36,625 nucleotides of DNA from Verrucomicrobiota bacterium (lineage in GTDB: Bacteria > Verrucomicrobiota > Verrucomicrobiia > Limisphaerales > UBA1319), in NCBI GenBank assembly GCA_022711435.1, contig JAKLFB010000015.1:1-36625 (forward strand), read 5' to 3'. A model generated the notes under the pieces. The model worked only from the letters and a program-made list of their open reading frames with translations, was not told where the DNA came from and did not search any database. Shown here piece after piece: positions 21,398 to 29,648 of the stretch (its first letter is position 1; each line of letters begins with the position of its first letter). A program made the position numbers and the translations under genes.

Positions 21398-21973
21398 TTG
21401 AAGGCGCGATGGCTCTACCTGGCGTTGTTTCTGCTGCTGCTGCTCGACGCCGCCCTCATCCGGTGGTGGTACGGCGGATGGCGCGAGCGCCGCGTTGACC
21501 CCGCCATCGAAGCCGCCGCCAGGCGCTACGGCATGGATCCTGCCCTGATCAAAGCCGTGGTCTGGAAGGAGAGCCGGTTCGATCCCCGCGCCCGAGGCCA
21601 GGCCGGCGAGATCGGCCTCATGCAGATCCGCGAGCCCGCCGCCCGCGAATGGGCTCAGGCCGAAAACATCCGCGGCTTCCACATGAACCTCCTGGTCGAT
21701 CCCATGATCAATACGCGGGCGGGAACGTGGTACTTGCGCAAGCTGATGCGCCGCTACACCGCCACCGACAACCCCATCGCGTACGCCCTGGCCGATTACA
21801 ATGCCGGCCGCACCCATGTCCTCCGCTGGAATGGCGGCGCTGCCCTCACCAATAGCGCGCGGTTCCTCGAGCAAATGGATTTCCCCGGCACCCGCCAATA
21901 CGTGCTCGATGTCCAGGCGCGGCTCGAACACTACCGCGCTCTCCAGCCGCCCTCGATCCGATCCGCGCCATGA
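21398..21973 (+). CDS. Lytic transglycosylase (SLT domain), membrane-anchored
   Basis: A 191-residue protein with one N-terminal hydrophobic segment (about 5-23) and a compact SLT domain. The catalytic Glu lies in AVVWKESRFDPRARG (about residue 53), followed by GEIGLMQI, a YLRKLMRRY segment and ALADYNAGRTHVLRW. Such enzymes cleave the MurNAc-GlcNAc bond of peptidoglycan, leaving 1,6-anhydro ends. The only usable start after the in-frame stop at 21374 is TTG 21398. It follows secA by 106 bp with a hairpin between. Confidence 0.85.
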   Translation: MKARWLYLALFLLLLLDAALIRWWYGGWRERRVDPAIEAAARRYGMDPALIKAVVWKESRFDPRARGQAGEIGLMQIREPAAREWAQAENIRGFHMNLLVDPMINTRAGTWYLRKLMRRYTATDNPIAYALADYNAGRTHVLRWNGGAALTNSARFLEQMDFPGTRQYVLDVQARLEHYRALQPPSIRSAP

Positions 21974-22062
21974 ATCCCGCAATCCGTCCGATCCCTCTGG
22001 CAGCGACCGCCATGCCCTTGCTCCTCACCCAAGGATGGATGAACCAATGGGGTCGCATCTAA
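21970..22062 (+). CDS. Possible 30-residue ORF coupled to the transglycosylase
   Basis: ATG 21970 overlaps the transglycosylase stop as ATGA, and the frame runs 30 codons to TAA 22060-22062. The peptide is moderately hydrophobic in the middle (IPLAATAMPLLL) and ends with Trp-rich polar residues. ATGA overlap suggests possible translational coupling, but there is no family match that I recognise and chance is likely. Confidence 0.2.
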   Translation: MNPAIRPIPLAATAMPLLLTQGWMNQWGRI

Positions 22063-22340
22063 ATAATTGACATTCGTGCCCACATCTCAGTCCTGAACCC
22101 CCGCCGCTAACCGCGCTGTTCCATGGCCGGCCCCGGCCGTTTCATCCCTGTCGCCGCCGCGCCATTCGATTGGCCGGATCCGCTCGACGCAGGCGCGCGC
22201 GTCCGTTTCTACCGGGTGCGCATGGGGCCCTGAACCGGGAGTCGAGCCTGTGAGAATGGCGGGCGAGGCCAGCTTTGCCGGCATGCCGGCAGCCAGGCAG
22301 CGATGCTCGCCGCCTTCCTTCCTGCGCTGGCAGACATGGG
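22063..22340. other. Non-coding stretch with a 16-bp palindrome
   Basis: Between the transglycosylase gene (and its possible short companion ORF) and the convergent hydrolase gene I see no convincing gene. The stretch contains the perfect palindrome TGCCGGCATGCCGGCA (22278-22293), which lies 48 bases beyond the hydrolase stop on the minus strand and could be part of its 3' end structure. Confidence 0.4.
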
Positions 22341-23618
22341 CTACGGCAGCGTCACGGTCACCTCGGCGCTGAATGCCAGGTTCGTATCACCCCGCGCGGC
22401 CAAGGTCCGCTCCAGCGTGGCCACGGTGCGCGCCGCGCGGCCATGGAACAGCGTCCGGCCGCCCGCCCGAATCGTGACCGGCTGATCGAGATCGAGCATG
22501 AGATCGTTCAGCAGGACCGTGACCTTCCGGGCGTTCGGTCCCTCAAGCTGCACCGTTTGGCCACTGCGGTGGGCCACGATTTCCTCTCCCGCCTTCGCAT
22601 CCTCGATCGGGACTTCGAGCCAGTAAAGCTGCGGGTGGGTCACGTCATCCTGGAGCCACACGATCTTGTCCGGAAGCGGCGTTCGGGTGTATCCGTCCAT
22701 CCACGGAATCGCCTTGCGGTCCTGGAGATCCATCCAGTGGCCCTTGCCCGCGTGGAGCTCCACCCAGTGGATATACCCCTGGGGATCCTGGCGCCGAAGC
22801 TCGTCCAGCCGCCTCCCCCAATCGGCTGCGGCCTGATTGCGCTTGTACCCGCCATCGTCGGCGCCAACATGAATGGCGAACGGCACATTACGCAGGCCCC
22901 GCGGCGAGGCCTCGTTCGGATGCCCCGCCATCATCGCCGCGGCCGCCCAGCGGTCCGCCGTTCGAGGTGCGATCTGATACACGCCGTCCCCGCCTGCCGA
23001 GTAGCCGAACACATACACCCTGTTCGGATTCACATTCGAAAGCACGACGAGGCTCTCGATGAGCCGGGCGAACAGGGCGTCGATGTGCGCCTGGTGCCAG
23101 AGGTTCCACGTGTCGGTCGGCGCGCGCGGAGCGAGGTAAATCCCTTCGGGGGGGCGATAGCCTCGAGCCAGGCGGATCTGGTTCTGCCACTGGCTGTCGT
23201 TCACCGCGGGGGGCGCGCCGCCGCCCCCGTGGAGGGCCAGAAACAGGCTGCGCCCCTCCGGCGCCGGCCGGTTGGTGAAAGAGAGCATCTCGAACCTCAT
23301 CCGCCAGCCATCCGCTTCGACGACTCTCGCCGCCATCTCCGCACAGCGTGTCTGCCGGATGTGCTCGACGCGCTCGCTCCACAGGGCCGCCATCGCGGCC
23401 GCGGCCTCCGCGCGGGTCAGCGCCGCCGAGCCCCATCCGGTCTTGGCCATGGCGGGCCGCTCGTCTCGAGGCGCGGCCAGCATCTCGAATCGCTGCGCGG
23501 GATGGCCCGCGAACTGCTCGCCGAAGATGGCGAGCCGATTGGCGCTCTCCGCCTTTGCGCCAGCAACGATGGCGGTCATCCACGCCACCAGGAATATAAT
23601 GGGACGTCCTGCGATCAT
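22341..23618 (-). CDS. Secreted alpha/beta hydrolase (PHB depolymerase/esterase-like)
   Basis: A 425-residue protein starting at ATG 23616-23618, where a signal peptide (MIAGRPIIFLVAWMTAIVAG) begins. The alpha/beta-hydrolase core has the oxyanion-loop LALHGGGGAP, the nucleophile elbow FGYSAGG (Ser207), an acidic residue in HVGADDGG (Asp about 254/255) and His294 in GKGHWMD. After the fold come about 95 residues of beta-rich sequence (QLYWLEV..., LNDLMLDLDQPVTIRAGG...) like the C-terminal domain of related secreted esterases. Substrate unknown. The first about 50 codons are a near copy of a segment inside the LVIVD/TPR gene 2 kb away. Confidence 0.82.
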   Translation of the reverse strand: MIAGRPIIFLVAWMTAIVAGAKAESANRLAIFGEQFAGHPAQRFEMLAAPRDERPAMAKTGWGSAALTRAEAAAAMAALWSERVEHIRQTRCAEMAARVVEADGWRMRFEMLSFTNRPAPEGRSLFLALHGGGGAPPAVNDSQWQNQIRLARGYRPPEGIYLAPRAPTDTWNLWHQAHIDALFARLIESLVVLSNVNPNRVYVFGYSAGGDGVYQIAPRTADRWAAAAMMAGHPNEASPRGLRNVPFAIHVGADDGGYKRNQAAADWGRRLDELRRQDPQGYIHWVELHAGKGHWMDLQDRKAIPWMDGYTRTPLPDKIVWLQDDVTHPQLYWLEVPIEDAKAGEEIVAHRSGQTVQLEGPNARKVTVLLNDLMLDLDQPVTIRAGGRTLFHGRAARTVATLERTLAARGDTNLAFSAEVTVTLP

Positions 23619-23619
23619 A
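23470..23619 (-). repeat. Signal-peptide duplication, copy A (in hydrolase gene)
   Basis: About 150 bases covering the start codon, signal peptide and first about 25 mature residues of the hydrolase. They match 25526-25675 with no gaps and a constant offset of 2056, by eye close to 88-90 % identical. Encoded pair: AKAESANRLAIFGEQFAGHP here versus AKAESANWLTIFDEQFADHP in copy B. Similarity ends where the hydrolase-specific sequence begins. Confidence 0.85.
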
Positions 23620-23787
23620 GAGCCTGTCTTGAAGGCGGAAAGGTCCCACATTGTTCAGCAAGACACAAGATGTTGCGGCGCCAGAACGAGCCATTCTGGG
23701 CGAATCGAGTCAAATCGTGCTCCTATGATGGTCGGGGCGATCTATTTGCGGCCCGTGGATTGAGTCGGGGTAGGCGTCGGATGCTAA

Positions 23788-24059
23788 GTGGTCTGTTTCA
23801 CAATTGCGGCCACGTATGTCACGAGCGCCGGGGTCGGCCGGCGAGGCGCGCCGAGGGAGCATAGCTGCCCGAGCTCTGTGACCGAGGCGCAACAACGCCA
23901 GCCGACCCCGCCGCCGTGACCCGGAGGGCTGGGGCGCGTTACCCGGCGGGCGTCGTTGCTCGCTCCTTACAGACCGCTGCGGGTATGCTCGTCGCTCGCG
24001 CCTCGCCCGCCGGGCAAATCGCCTCCAGCATACGTTGCCGCAATTGTGAAACAGACCAC
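23788..24059. mobile_element. MITE-like palindromic element (31-bp TIRs, TAA duplication)
   Basis: The ends are perfect 23-bp inverted repeats (23788-23810 and 24037-24059) beginning GTGGTCTGTTTCACAATTGC. They extend to 31 bp with one mismatch (23788-23818 and 24029-24059). The element is bordered on both sides by TAA (23785-23787 and 24060-24062), consistent with a 3-bp target duplication. Inside are two further perfect stems: CGGGGTCGGC/GCCGACCCCG (23829-23838, 23901-23910) and CCCGGCGGGCG/CGCCCGCCGGG (23942-23952, 24004-24014). The single strand could therefore fold as a three-way junction. At 272 bp it cannot encode a transposase, so it would be moved in trans. The transposase family (3-bp TNA duplications occur in some IS5-type elements) is a guess. 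Confidence 0.8.
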
Positions 24060-24590
24060 TAAGGGTTTGTGCAAAAATTACTTCCGATTTTGGCGGGAGC
24101 GCCGCCGGGCTGGATGCTCAAGCGCAAGTAGGGATGCGCATAGTCGTACGGGAACGCCATCGCCGGCAGTCGGCCGCCGCCGAAATCCGCGCTCGAATGG
24201 GTCGCGCCCACGGCGGACAGTCCGCCATAGGCGATATTGCCTCGATCGAGCCGCCGGGCATCGTACGCGCTGAAATACCAGGGCCCCGATTTCCGATCCA
24301 GCGCCGGCATGCCGACCGCAGCCGGTGCAAACCAAAAACCCGGCGAATGCGCACCCGTAGCGGGGTCGATGGAATAGGCGGACGTGGTGATAGCTGCCGC
24401 TCCCTGCGTAGAACACGTCGAAACCGATCCATTCGACTTCATCCGTGAAAGCAATGCTGTCCATATCGTTGTTGACGGTGCAGACCACAGCTGCCAGCCG
24501 CGTTGGTAATGGGGCCAATGATCGCAGCGACGCGCGTGGCCAGGTCGATCTTGGCTCGTCTGTTTCATAGCCTTGGCAGCAGCGAGTCAA
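24059..24590 (-). pseudogene. Frameshifted gene remnant next to the MITE-like element
   Basis: Two overlapping minus-strand frames look protein-like in different parts. One carries AAVVCTVNNDMDSIAFTDEVEW and a continuation to about 24380. The other, from about 24385 onward, carries SIDPATGAHSPGFWFAPAAV and, further on, GNIAYGGLSAVGATHSSADF before its stop at 24059-24061. The switch at about 24380 suggests a single frameshift in a once continuous secreted or propeller-type protein. The 5' end is also missing or merged, since the second frame begins as ATGA at the stop of the LVIVD/TPR gene. The stop lies exactly at the border of the MITE-like element. Family unknown. Confidence 0.5.
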
Positions 24591-27099
24591 GGGACTTCAC
24601 GAGCGGGTATTCCGGCCCAAGAACAGCCGTCCAATCGTCGCGACACCGAGCCCACAGCTCCTTGGCCTCCGCTGGGTTGCCTTGCTTGAAGAAGTTCTTG
24701 CCCAAGTTGAAGCGCGTGAGCGTCGTGTGCGGGTGAGTGGGGCCAAGAACCGCTTCATGAATCGCCAGCGCCCGGGCCCAGAGCTTGCGGGCCTCTTTCC
24801 AGTGGCCGCTGGATTCAAGAATCGAAGCACGGTTGGCAAACGAATTGGCCGAATCATGATGGCTCTCGCCTCGGACCCTCACGAAGAGCGAGGAAGCCTC
24901 CTCCATTTTGGCCAGCGCATCGTCGGTTCTCCCGTTGCGGAGCAACGCCTTCGCCTCCTCGTTGAGTCGTGAGGCACGCTGCAAGGTATCACGGTCCGCG
25001 TCGGGCACTTCGCGAAGCGGCTCGCCCTGCAGGGTCATTTGCCGGCATAGCACGGTGCCTCCTTTTTGAATCCATGAAACCCCCGCAACGGGGACGCCCA
25101 GGAGTTCGAGGTCGGCGTTGCCCAGCAGATTGGTGCCCTGAATCAGCGTGAGCAGGCCGTGCCGATAGCGCAGCAGCCACGAACCGTCAGGAGGCGCGCC
25201 AGGCATCCGGATCTCTCTCAGCACCTTGGGCTGCGCCGGGCCGGGCTTTTCGTGGATGAACCGCAGGATGGTCGGCGCGTCCTTGTTGGTGGAGCGCTGC
25301 AGTTGAACGCCGGCCATCGTGCGGTCAAACAGCACCAGCATCAAGTCGGTCTCCAAGCGCGGCGGCGTGTCCCGTCCCGGCGGCTCAAAACGCAACGTCA
25401 GACTCAGCTCGACATGCGCCCCCGCCCGAACCGGCCGCACGAGTGACAGGTGGCCGCCCAGCGAATAGGCCCGCAGCTTCTCGTCGTACCGCCCCGAGCC
25501 TTCCGAATGCGTGGTTCCGGGCTCAGGCGCGGGCAGCATCTTGAATCGCTGCGCGGGATGGTCCGCGAACTGTTCGTCGAAGATGGTGAGCCAATTTGCG
25601 CTCTCCGCCTTTGCGCCAGCAACGATGGCAGTCATCCACGCCACCAGGAACACCATGGGACGTCCTGCTATCATACTCATCGGGCGCCGCCGGCGCTGGT
25701 CGAGATAAGCCGCCATAATGGCACCCAGCGGAAAGCCCATCAATACAACCGCGGACGCGATCATAAACACCATGGCAGTTTCGATTTCTACGTAATCGCC
25801 GCCCAGGGTCCGGCGGAACACCAGGAATACTGTCCCGGCAGCCAGCGCCAGATTCAATGCCAAGCACTCCAGGTACGGGTGTCGCAGGCGGGTTCCCTTG
25901 GCCACCCGTCGGTGTAAGTGGAGTAATAGCGTCGCTGGCAGGATCGAGACCGCCGCGATGGCCAGGACAGCTCCCAGCAAGCCAGCCGCGGTGAGCGCCA
26001 TGTTCCTTGCCACTCCCCATCGGTGCTCGGCTATTTTGGCCGGTTCGCCGCCTCCGCCCAGTCGCACTGGACTCGCGGGATCACTGACATCCACCACATC
26101 CAATCCGGCACTATTCGCTTCCCGGTCCACCCAAGACACATACACGCGGTGATCAAGCACTTGCACTCCCGAAGCTCCAGGGATAGCGAGATGGCCTTGG
26201 ACGCTGGGGCGGTGAGGTTGGCTGACATCCACAACCAGCAGCCCTTGCTGAGCACCGACCAAGTAGGCGTGCGTGCCTGCGACATCCAGACGTTGGCCGG
26301 CCGGCATCGCGTCGGCGCTTAAGTTACCCATGCGCCGTGGCTGCGCGGGATTACTCACATCGACGATGAGGAAACTCGAGATCTCACCCGCCTCCGGGCG
26401 GGGCAGAATACCGGTCAGATAGGCGCACCCATTTACCACTAGCATGTCATCGACCATCCCGTTCAGCTCGAGCTCGCCTATCGTCCGAGGCGCCGCCGGA
26501 TTGGCCATATCCAGGATGCTCAGCTTCTCTTCGCCCGCGACGTATAGCATTGAACCGGCCCGCTGGCACCATCGAGCGGCCGCAACCTCGATCCGCTGGA
26601 TTTCCCGGGGCTGGAGCGGGTCGCGCACGTCGAACAACACTACATGGCCGGAAGATTCATCCGCCACATACGCGCAATCCTGCATTACATGCAATCCCCG
26701 GGTGCCGAAGAATCCTCCGTCAGTCGGTCGGGCGGCAACTGGGCGAAGTCGATCCGGTTGGCTGATGTCATAGACCGCCAAACCCTGCTGTGATGCGCTC
26801 ACGTACGCGTATGCACCGCTCACCTGGACAGCCCATGGATGAAGCCCGCCCACATCGATAGCGACCAACCTCGGCTTCGCCGAGCTGCTGATGTCGAATA
26901 CCTTCAGCCCCGCCGGGCCGGCAGCAAGATACGCGCGCTCGCCGACAACCTCCACCGCACCACCTCGCGGGCTGGTTTCCTCCGCGCACAGTACGGCCGC
27001 CCCAATAATGAACCCAACACAGACACGAAACCAGAACAGGCCGGCGCTTTCGAACCTCAGGCCCGAAATGCGACTCGTTTTCCGCTCTCGACGGTCCAT
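24565..27099 (-). CDS. LVIVD-repeat propeller / membrane / TPR fusion protein
   Basis: An 844-residue frame starting at ATG 27097-27099; the frame reaches 27504, but the upstream part is Arg/Ser-rich and not protein-like. An N-terminal hydrophobic segment (about 17-37) is followed by seven LVIVD-type repeats, each with a VxDxSxP-like core (KVFDISS, AVYDISQP, VLFDVRDP, SILDMANP, LIVDVSNP, LVVDVSQP, DVVDVSDP), predicting a seven-bladed propeller. Three membrane helices follow (about 365-470). At residue 474 the sequence MSMIAGRPMVFLVAWMTAIV looks like the signal peptide of a second protein, leading to a beta-rich domain (GGHLSLVRPVRAGAHVELSL) and C-terminal TPR-like repeats (about 730-844; NSFANRASILESSGHWKEAR). 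It may be one fused protein or two former genes joined in frame. Family roles are unknown. Confidence 0.65.
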   Translation of the reverse strand: MDRRERKTSRISGLRFESAGLFWFRVCVGFIIGAAVLCAEETSPRGGAVEVVGERAYLAAGPAGLKVFDISSSAKPRLVAIDVGGLHPWAVQVSGAYAYVSASQQGLAVYDISQPDRLRPVAARPTDGGFFGTRGLHVMQDCAYVADESSGHVVLFDVRDPLQPREIQRIEVAAARWCQRAGSMLYVAGEEKLSILDMANPAAPRTIGELELNGMVDDMLVVNGCAYLTGILPRPEAGEISSFLIVDVSNPAQPRRMGNLSADAMPAGQRLDVAGTHAYLVGAQQGLLVVDVSQPHRPSVQGHLAIPGASGVQVLDHRVYVSWVDREANSAGLDVVDVSDPASPVRLGGGGEPAKIAEHRWGVARNMALTAAGLLGAVLAIAAVSILPATLLLHLHRRVAKGTRLRHPYLECLALNLALAAGTVFLVFRRTLGGDYVEIETAMVFMIASAVVLMGFPLGAIMAAYLDQRRRRPMSMIAGRPMVFLVAWMTAIVAGAKAESANWLTIFDEQFADHPAQRFKMLPAPEPGTTHSEGSGRYDEKLRAYSLGGHLSLVRPVRAGAHVELSLTLRFEPPGRDTPPRLETDLMLVLFDRTMAGVQLQRSTNKDAPTILRFIHEKPGPAQPKVLREIRMPGAPPDGSWLLRYRHGLLTLIQGTNLLGNADLELLGVPVAGVSWIQKGGTVLCRQMTLQGEPLREVPDADRDTLQRASRLNEEAKALLRNGRTDDALAKMEEASSLFVRVRGESHHDSANSFANRASILESSGHWKEARKLWARALAIHEAVLGPTHPHTTLTRFNLGKNFFKQGNPAEAKELWARCRDDWTAVLGPEYPLVKSLDSLLPRL
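25526..25675 (-). repeat. Signal-peptide duplication, copy B (inside the LVIVD/TPR gene)
   Basis: Gap-free partner of 23470-23619. It encodes the internal hydrophobic segment MIAGRPMVFLVAWMTAIVAG and the following about 28 residues at the junction of the membrane and TPR halves of the fusion gene. Here the reading continues naturally into a beta-rich domain, so copy B may be the older context. Confidence 0.85.
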
Positions 27100-27224
27100 G
27101 GGCTGATTCGATTTGGATACCTGGCCTTCTGCCAGGTCAAGCCCGGGATGAGGCCCAAATGAGTCGAGCGTGCTGGTTGCGGAAGAAAAGGAAAGGATCG
27201 GTCCCAGTACGGTGTTCGATGACT

Positions 27225-27821
27225 TCAGACTCTGCGTCTCATCCTCGCTGCGGCCCACACCCCGGCGGCTGCGCCACATAGGTGCCCCTCCCATGAAATC
27301 GGGCCGGCCCGAGGAAGGACGCCGTAGAAGATTCCGCCGAACACCACCGCCACGAAAACCGCCGTAGCTGCCGACCGCCAACTCTTCATCACGAGCCCGG
27401 CCACGATGAGAAAGGCCGCCAATCCAAACACAATGCAGCTGGCGCCAATGTGAACCGAATGTCCCCTGCCCACCAGCCAGGTGCCGAGACCGCTGGCTGT
27501 CCAAATCAATGCCAGTGTCCGATATGGATGATAGCGAGGATTCATCAGAAGGATGGTCAGGAGGACGAATAACGGCACGGCATTGGCCATCACATGCTTG
27601 AGACTGGCATGCAGCAGCGGGCTGAAGATGATGCCGAGCAATCCGGAACCGGTCCGCGGCACGATGCCAAAACGAGGCAGCGAGAGGTGGAACAGTCCTC
27701 CCACGACGACCACCGCAAACAGGCCGGCAATGACCATGCCGCTGGTTGCTGCCGCATCGGCAAAACCAGGCTGGCGTTCAGATGGCATCCGGTCAGGAAT
27801 CTGCGCTTCCATTTTGTTCAT
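27225..27821 (-). CDS. Rhomboid-family intramembrane serine protease
   Basis: A 198-residue protein with six hydrophobic segments, starting at ATG 27819-27821 (Met at 27812 is an alternative; the frame extends to 27935 without protein-like features). Rhomboid hallmarks are HASLKHVMANAVPLF (HxxxxHxxxN, the second helix), HSVHIGASCIVFGL with the catalytic Ser128, and GHLCGAAAGVWAA with the catalytic His180. The serine motif is GASC instead of the usual GASG. The protease cuts substrates within the membrane; its substrate is unknown. The LVIVD/TPR gene follows 125 bp downstream on the same strand, and the pseudopilin-module gene diverges from it. Confidence 0.82.
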   Translation of the reverse strand: MNKMEAQIPDRMPSERQPGFADAAATSGMVIAGLFAVVVVGGLFHLSLPRFGIVPRTGSGLLGIIFSPLLHASLKHVMANAVPLFVLLTILLMNPRYHPYRTLALIWTASGLGTWLVGRGHSVHIGASCIVFGLAAFLIVAGLVMKSWRSAATAVFVAVVFGGIFYGVLPRAGPISWEGHLCGAAAGVWAAARMRRRV

Positions 27822-27941
27822 AAAACCAATTGTCGAGTTCGGCCACTCGCCTTGAAAAGCCAAATTTTTGAGGTGCACGTCTACCGATTTGACAATCCGA
27901 AGGCTTAGGATTATGGCCTTGTTCAAAATCACCACTCAATC

Positions 27942-29648
27942 ATGAAAGCTCCGCTGTTCGGCCACGGATTCGCGCTGGTTGTCGGCTGCTTGTGCTGCGC
28001 CTCAAGCCTGGCTCAAGAGGCATCTCCGAAGCCAACTGTCGCCGCCGCGGAGCCCACCCTGTTTCAGGAGGTCACGCGCAAGCTCGATCCGGGCGGCTGT
28101 TTGTATGCCTACCTGTCCACCGGCCAGTGGCTCGCCGGATTGTCGGCCAAGGTCGCCGGCATCCGCGAGCTTGTGCTCGCGCTGCCGAACCTGAAAGGCG
28201 AGGAGCGCGCCAACGTTCAGGCCGGACTGAAATTGGCGGAAAACCTGATCGCGCACAGCGGAATCGAGTCCGTCGCCGGCGCCGGCTTGAGCGGCATCGC
28301 CGTCGAGAAGGGATTGTATCGGACTCGATTCGTCCTGCAGCGGACAGCGGGCGCGCCCGCGGGCTATTGGGGGCAGTGGTTTGGGACGAAGCCCCATGTC
28401 TTCGAGGGTTTGGATTGGCTGCCTGCGAACACCGTCTGGGCGATGTTCGGTGATTTGGATCTGGGGGCCATCTGGGCCGCGGTCGAAATCGAGGCGCGCG
28501 CCGCCGGATTCGAGGCGCTGATGACAGGCATGGCACAAGTCTCCACTGTCGTCGAGCAGGCTACGGGCCGGTCGCTCGCCAGCCAGCTGGGCTCCATGGG
28601 AGGAGAGGTCGGCCTCGCGCTCATCCTGGATCCGAACGCGAAGTTCAAGCTGCCGATACCGGGGAACGAACAGGAGTTCCCTGAGCCAGCGTTGTTGATC
28701 GGGTTCAAGGTGAAGGACGATCAGCTCTTCGATTGGATCGACAAGAGCCTGGCGGAGAATTCCCAATCCACGCGCGGGGAAGCGCAGGGGGCGCGATGGC
28801 AAACCCTCACGGTGCCCGTTCCCCTGCCATTCCCTGTGCGGCCGACCATCGGGCGATCTGGCAACTATCTCTGGCTTGCCTCCAGCGACAGGTTGTTCGA
28901 ACAAATCCGCAGGACCAGGGCTGGTGACGAGCCAAGCCTCAGATCCACGCCGGAATTCCAGCGGCTCTCGAGGGGCCTGCCGACCGAAGGCAACAGCTTC
29001 GCCTTCATGAGCCAGCAGCTCACGGATACTCTGGTGGAAATCCAGAAGACGGCGATCAGCCAGGCCGCCCAGGGAAATCCCGGCGCGGAGATCCCGTTCC
29101 AGACATTCCAATGCCTCATGGGTTCCGCGAAGGAATCCGCCGCCTTCGCGGTGGGCTGGGCCGAGGCTCAAGGGATGCAAACGGTGAGCCAAGGCACGCA
29201 GGAACCAAGCGTTGCGCTTGTCTCCTCGGCGGTGGTCGCTCCCACCGCAGCGATTGCCGGGATGCTATTGCCCGCACTGACCCAGGCGAAATCCAAGGCG
29301 GCTGAAAACAGCTGCATGAGCAACCTCCGGCAGGTCGCGTTAGGTCTGCTGATGTTTTCGGACGACAACAACGACGTGTTGCCGAAGGACCTCCTGGCCA
29401 TCAAAGATTACATCGGCACCCCCCGAGTCCTGTATTGTCCGAAAGACCCCCGGCAGCCGGACTTGACCACGTTGACCTGGGAGGGGTTCGATCTGTCCCA
29501 GTGCAGCTATGAGTACCTGACGCCGGGGAAGAAGCGGCGCGATATCTCATCCGAAACGGTCACCGTTCGCTGCAAGTTCCACGGGATCGAGGCGCGCGCC
29601 GACGGCAGCGTGCGGCGCGGATCCTTTCAGCGCGTACCCATCGACTGA
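27942..29648 (+). CDS. Secreted protein with DUF3352-like body and pseudopilin-type C-terminal module
   Basis: A 568-residue protein with a signal peptide (about 1-24, cleavage near SLAQ). Residues about 30-430 form a large alpha/beta body that resembles DUF3352-type secreted proteins (repeated LDW..., FAF.S strands), which I assign only loosely. From about 430 the sequence changes to a type II secretion pseudopilin-like pattern: AIAGMLLPALTQAKSKAAEN, then SCMSNLRQVALGLLMFSDDN, ending with YCPKDPRQPD, a Tyr-Leu-Thr strand and KFHGIEARADGSVRRG. In verrucomicrobial pseudopilins this segment directly follows the N-terminal methylated helix, which is absent here. Function unknown. Confidence 0.75.
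   Translation: MKAPLFGHGFALVVGCLCCASSLAQEASPKPTVAAAEPTLFQEVTRKLDPGGCLYAYLSTGQWLAGLSAKVAGIRELVLALPNLKGEERANVQAGLKLAENLIAHSGIESVAGAGLSGIAVEKGLYRTRFVLQRTAGAPAGYWGQWFGTKPHVFEGLDWLPANTVWAMFGDLDLGAIWAAVEIEARAAGFEALMTGMAQVSTVVEQATGRSLASQLGSMGGEVGLALILDPNAKFKLPIPGNEQEFPEPALLIGFKVKDDQLFDWIDKSLAENSQSTRGEAQGARWQTLTVPVPLPFPVRPTIGRSGNYLWLASSDRLFEQIRRTRAGDEPSLRSTPEFQRLSRGLPTEGNSFAFMSQQLTDTLVEIQKTAISQAAQGNPGAEIPFQTFQCLMGSAKESAAFAVGWAEAQGMQTVSQGTQEPSVALVSSAVVAPTAAIAGMLLPALTQAKSKAAENSCMSNLRQVALGLLMFSDDNNDVLPKDLLAIKDYIGTPRVLYCPKDPRQPDLTTLTWEGFDLSQCSYEYLTPGKKRRDISSETVTVRCKFHGIEARADGSVRRGSFQRVPID

Noticed and set aside
24556..24569. 10-base match (GTCTGTTTCA) to the terminal repeat of the mobile element near the start of the gene remnant
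   Set aside because: The match stops after 10 bases and has the wrong orientation to delimit an element with the other ends; chance cannot be excluded.
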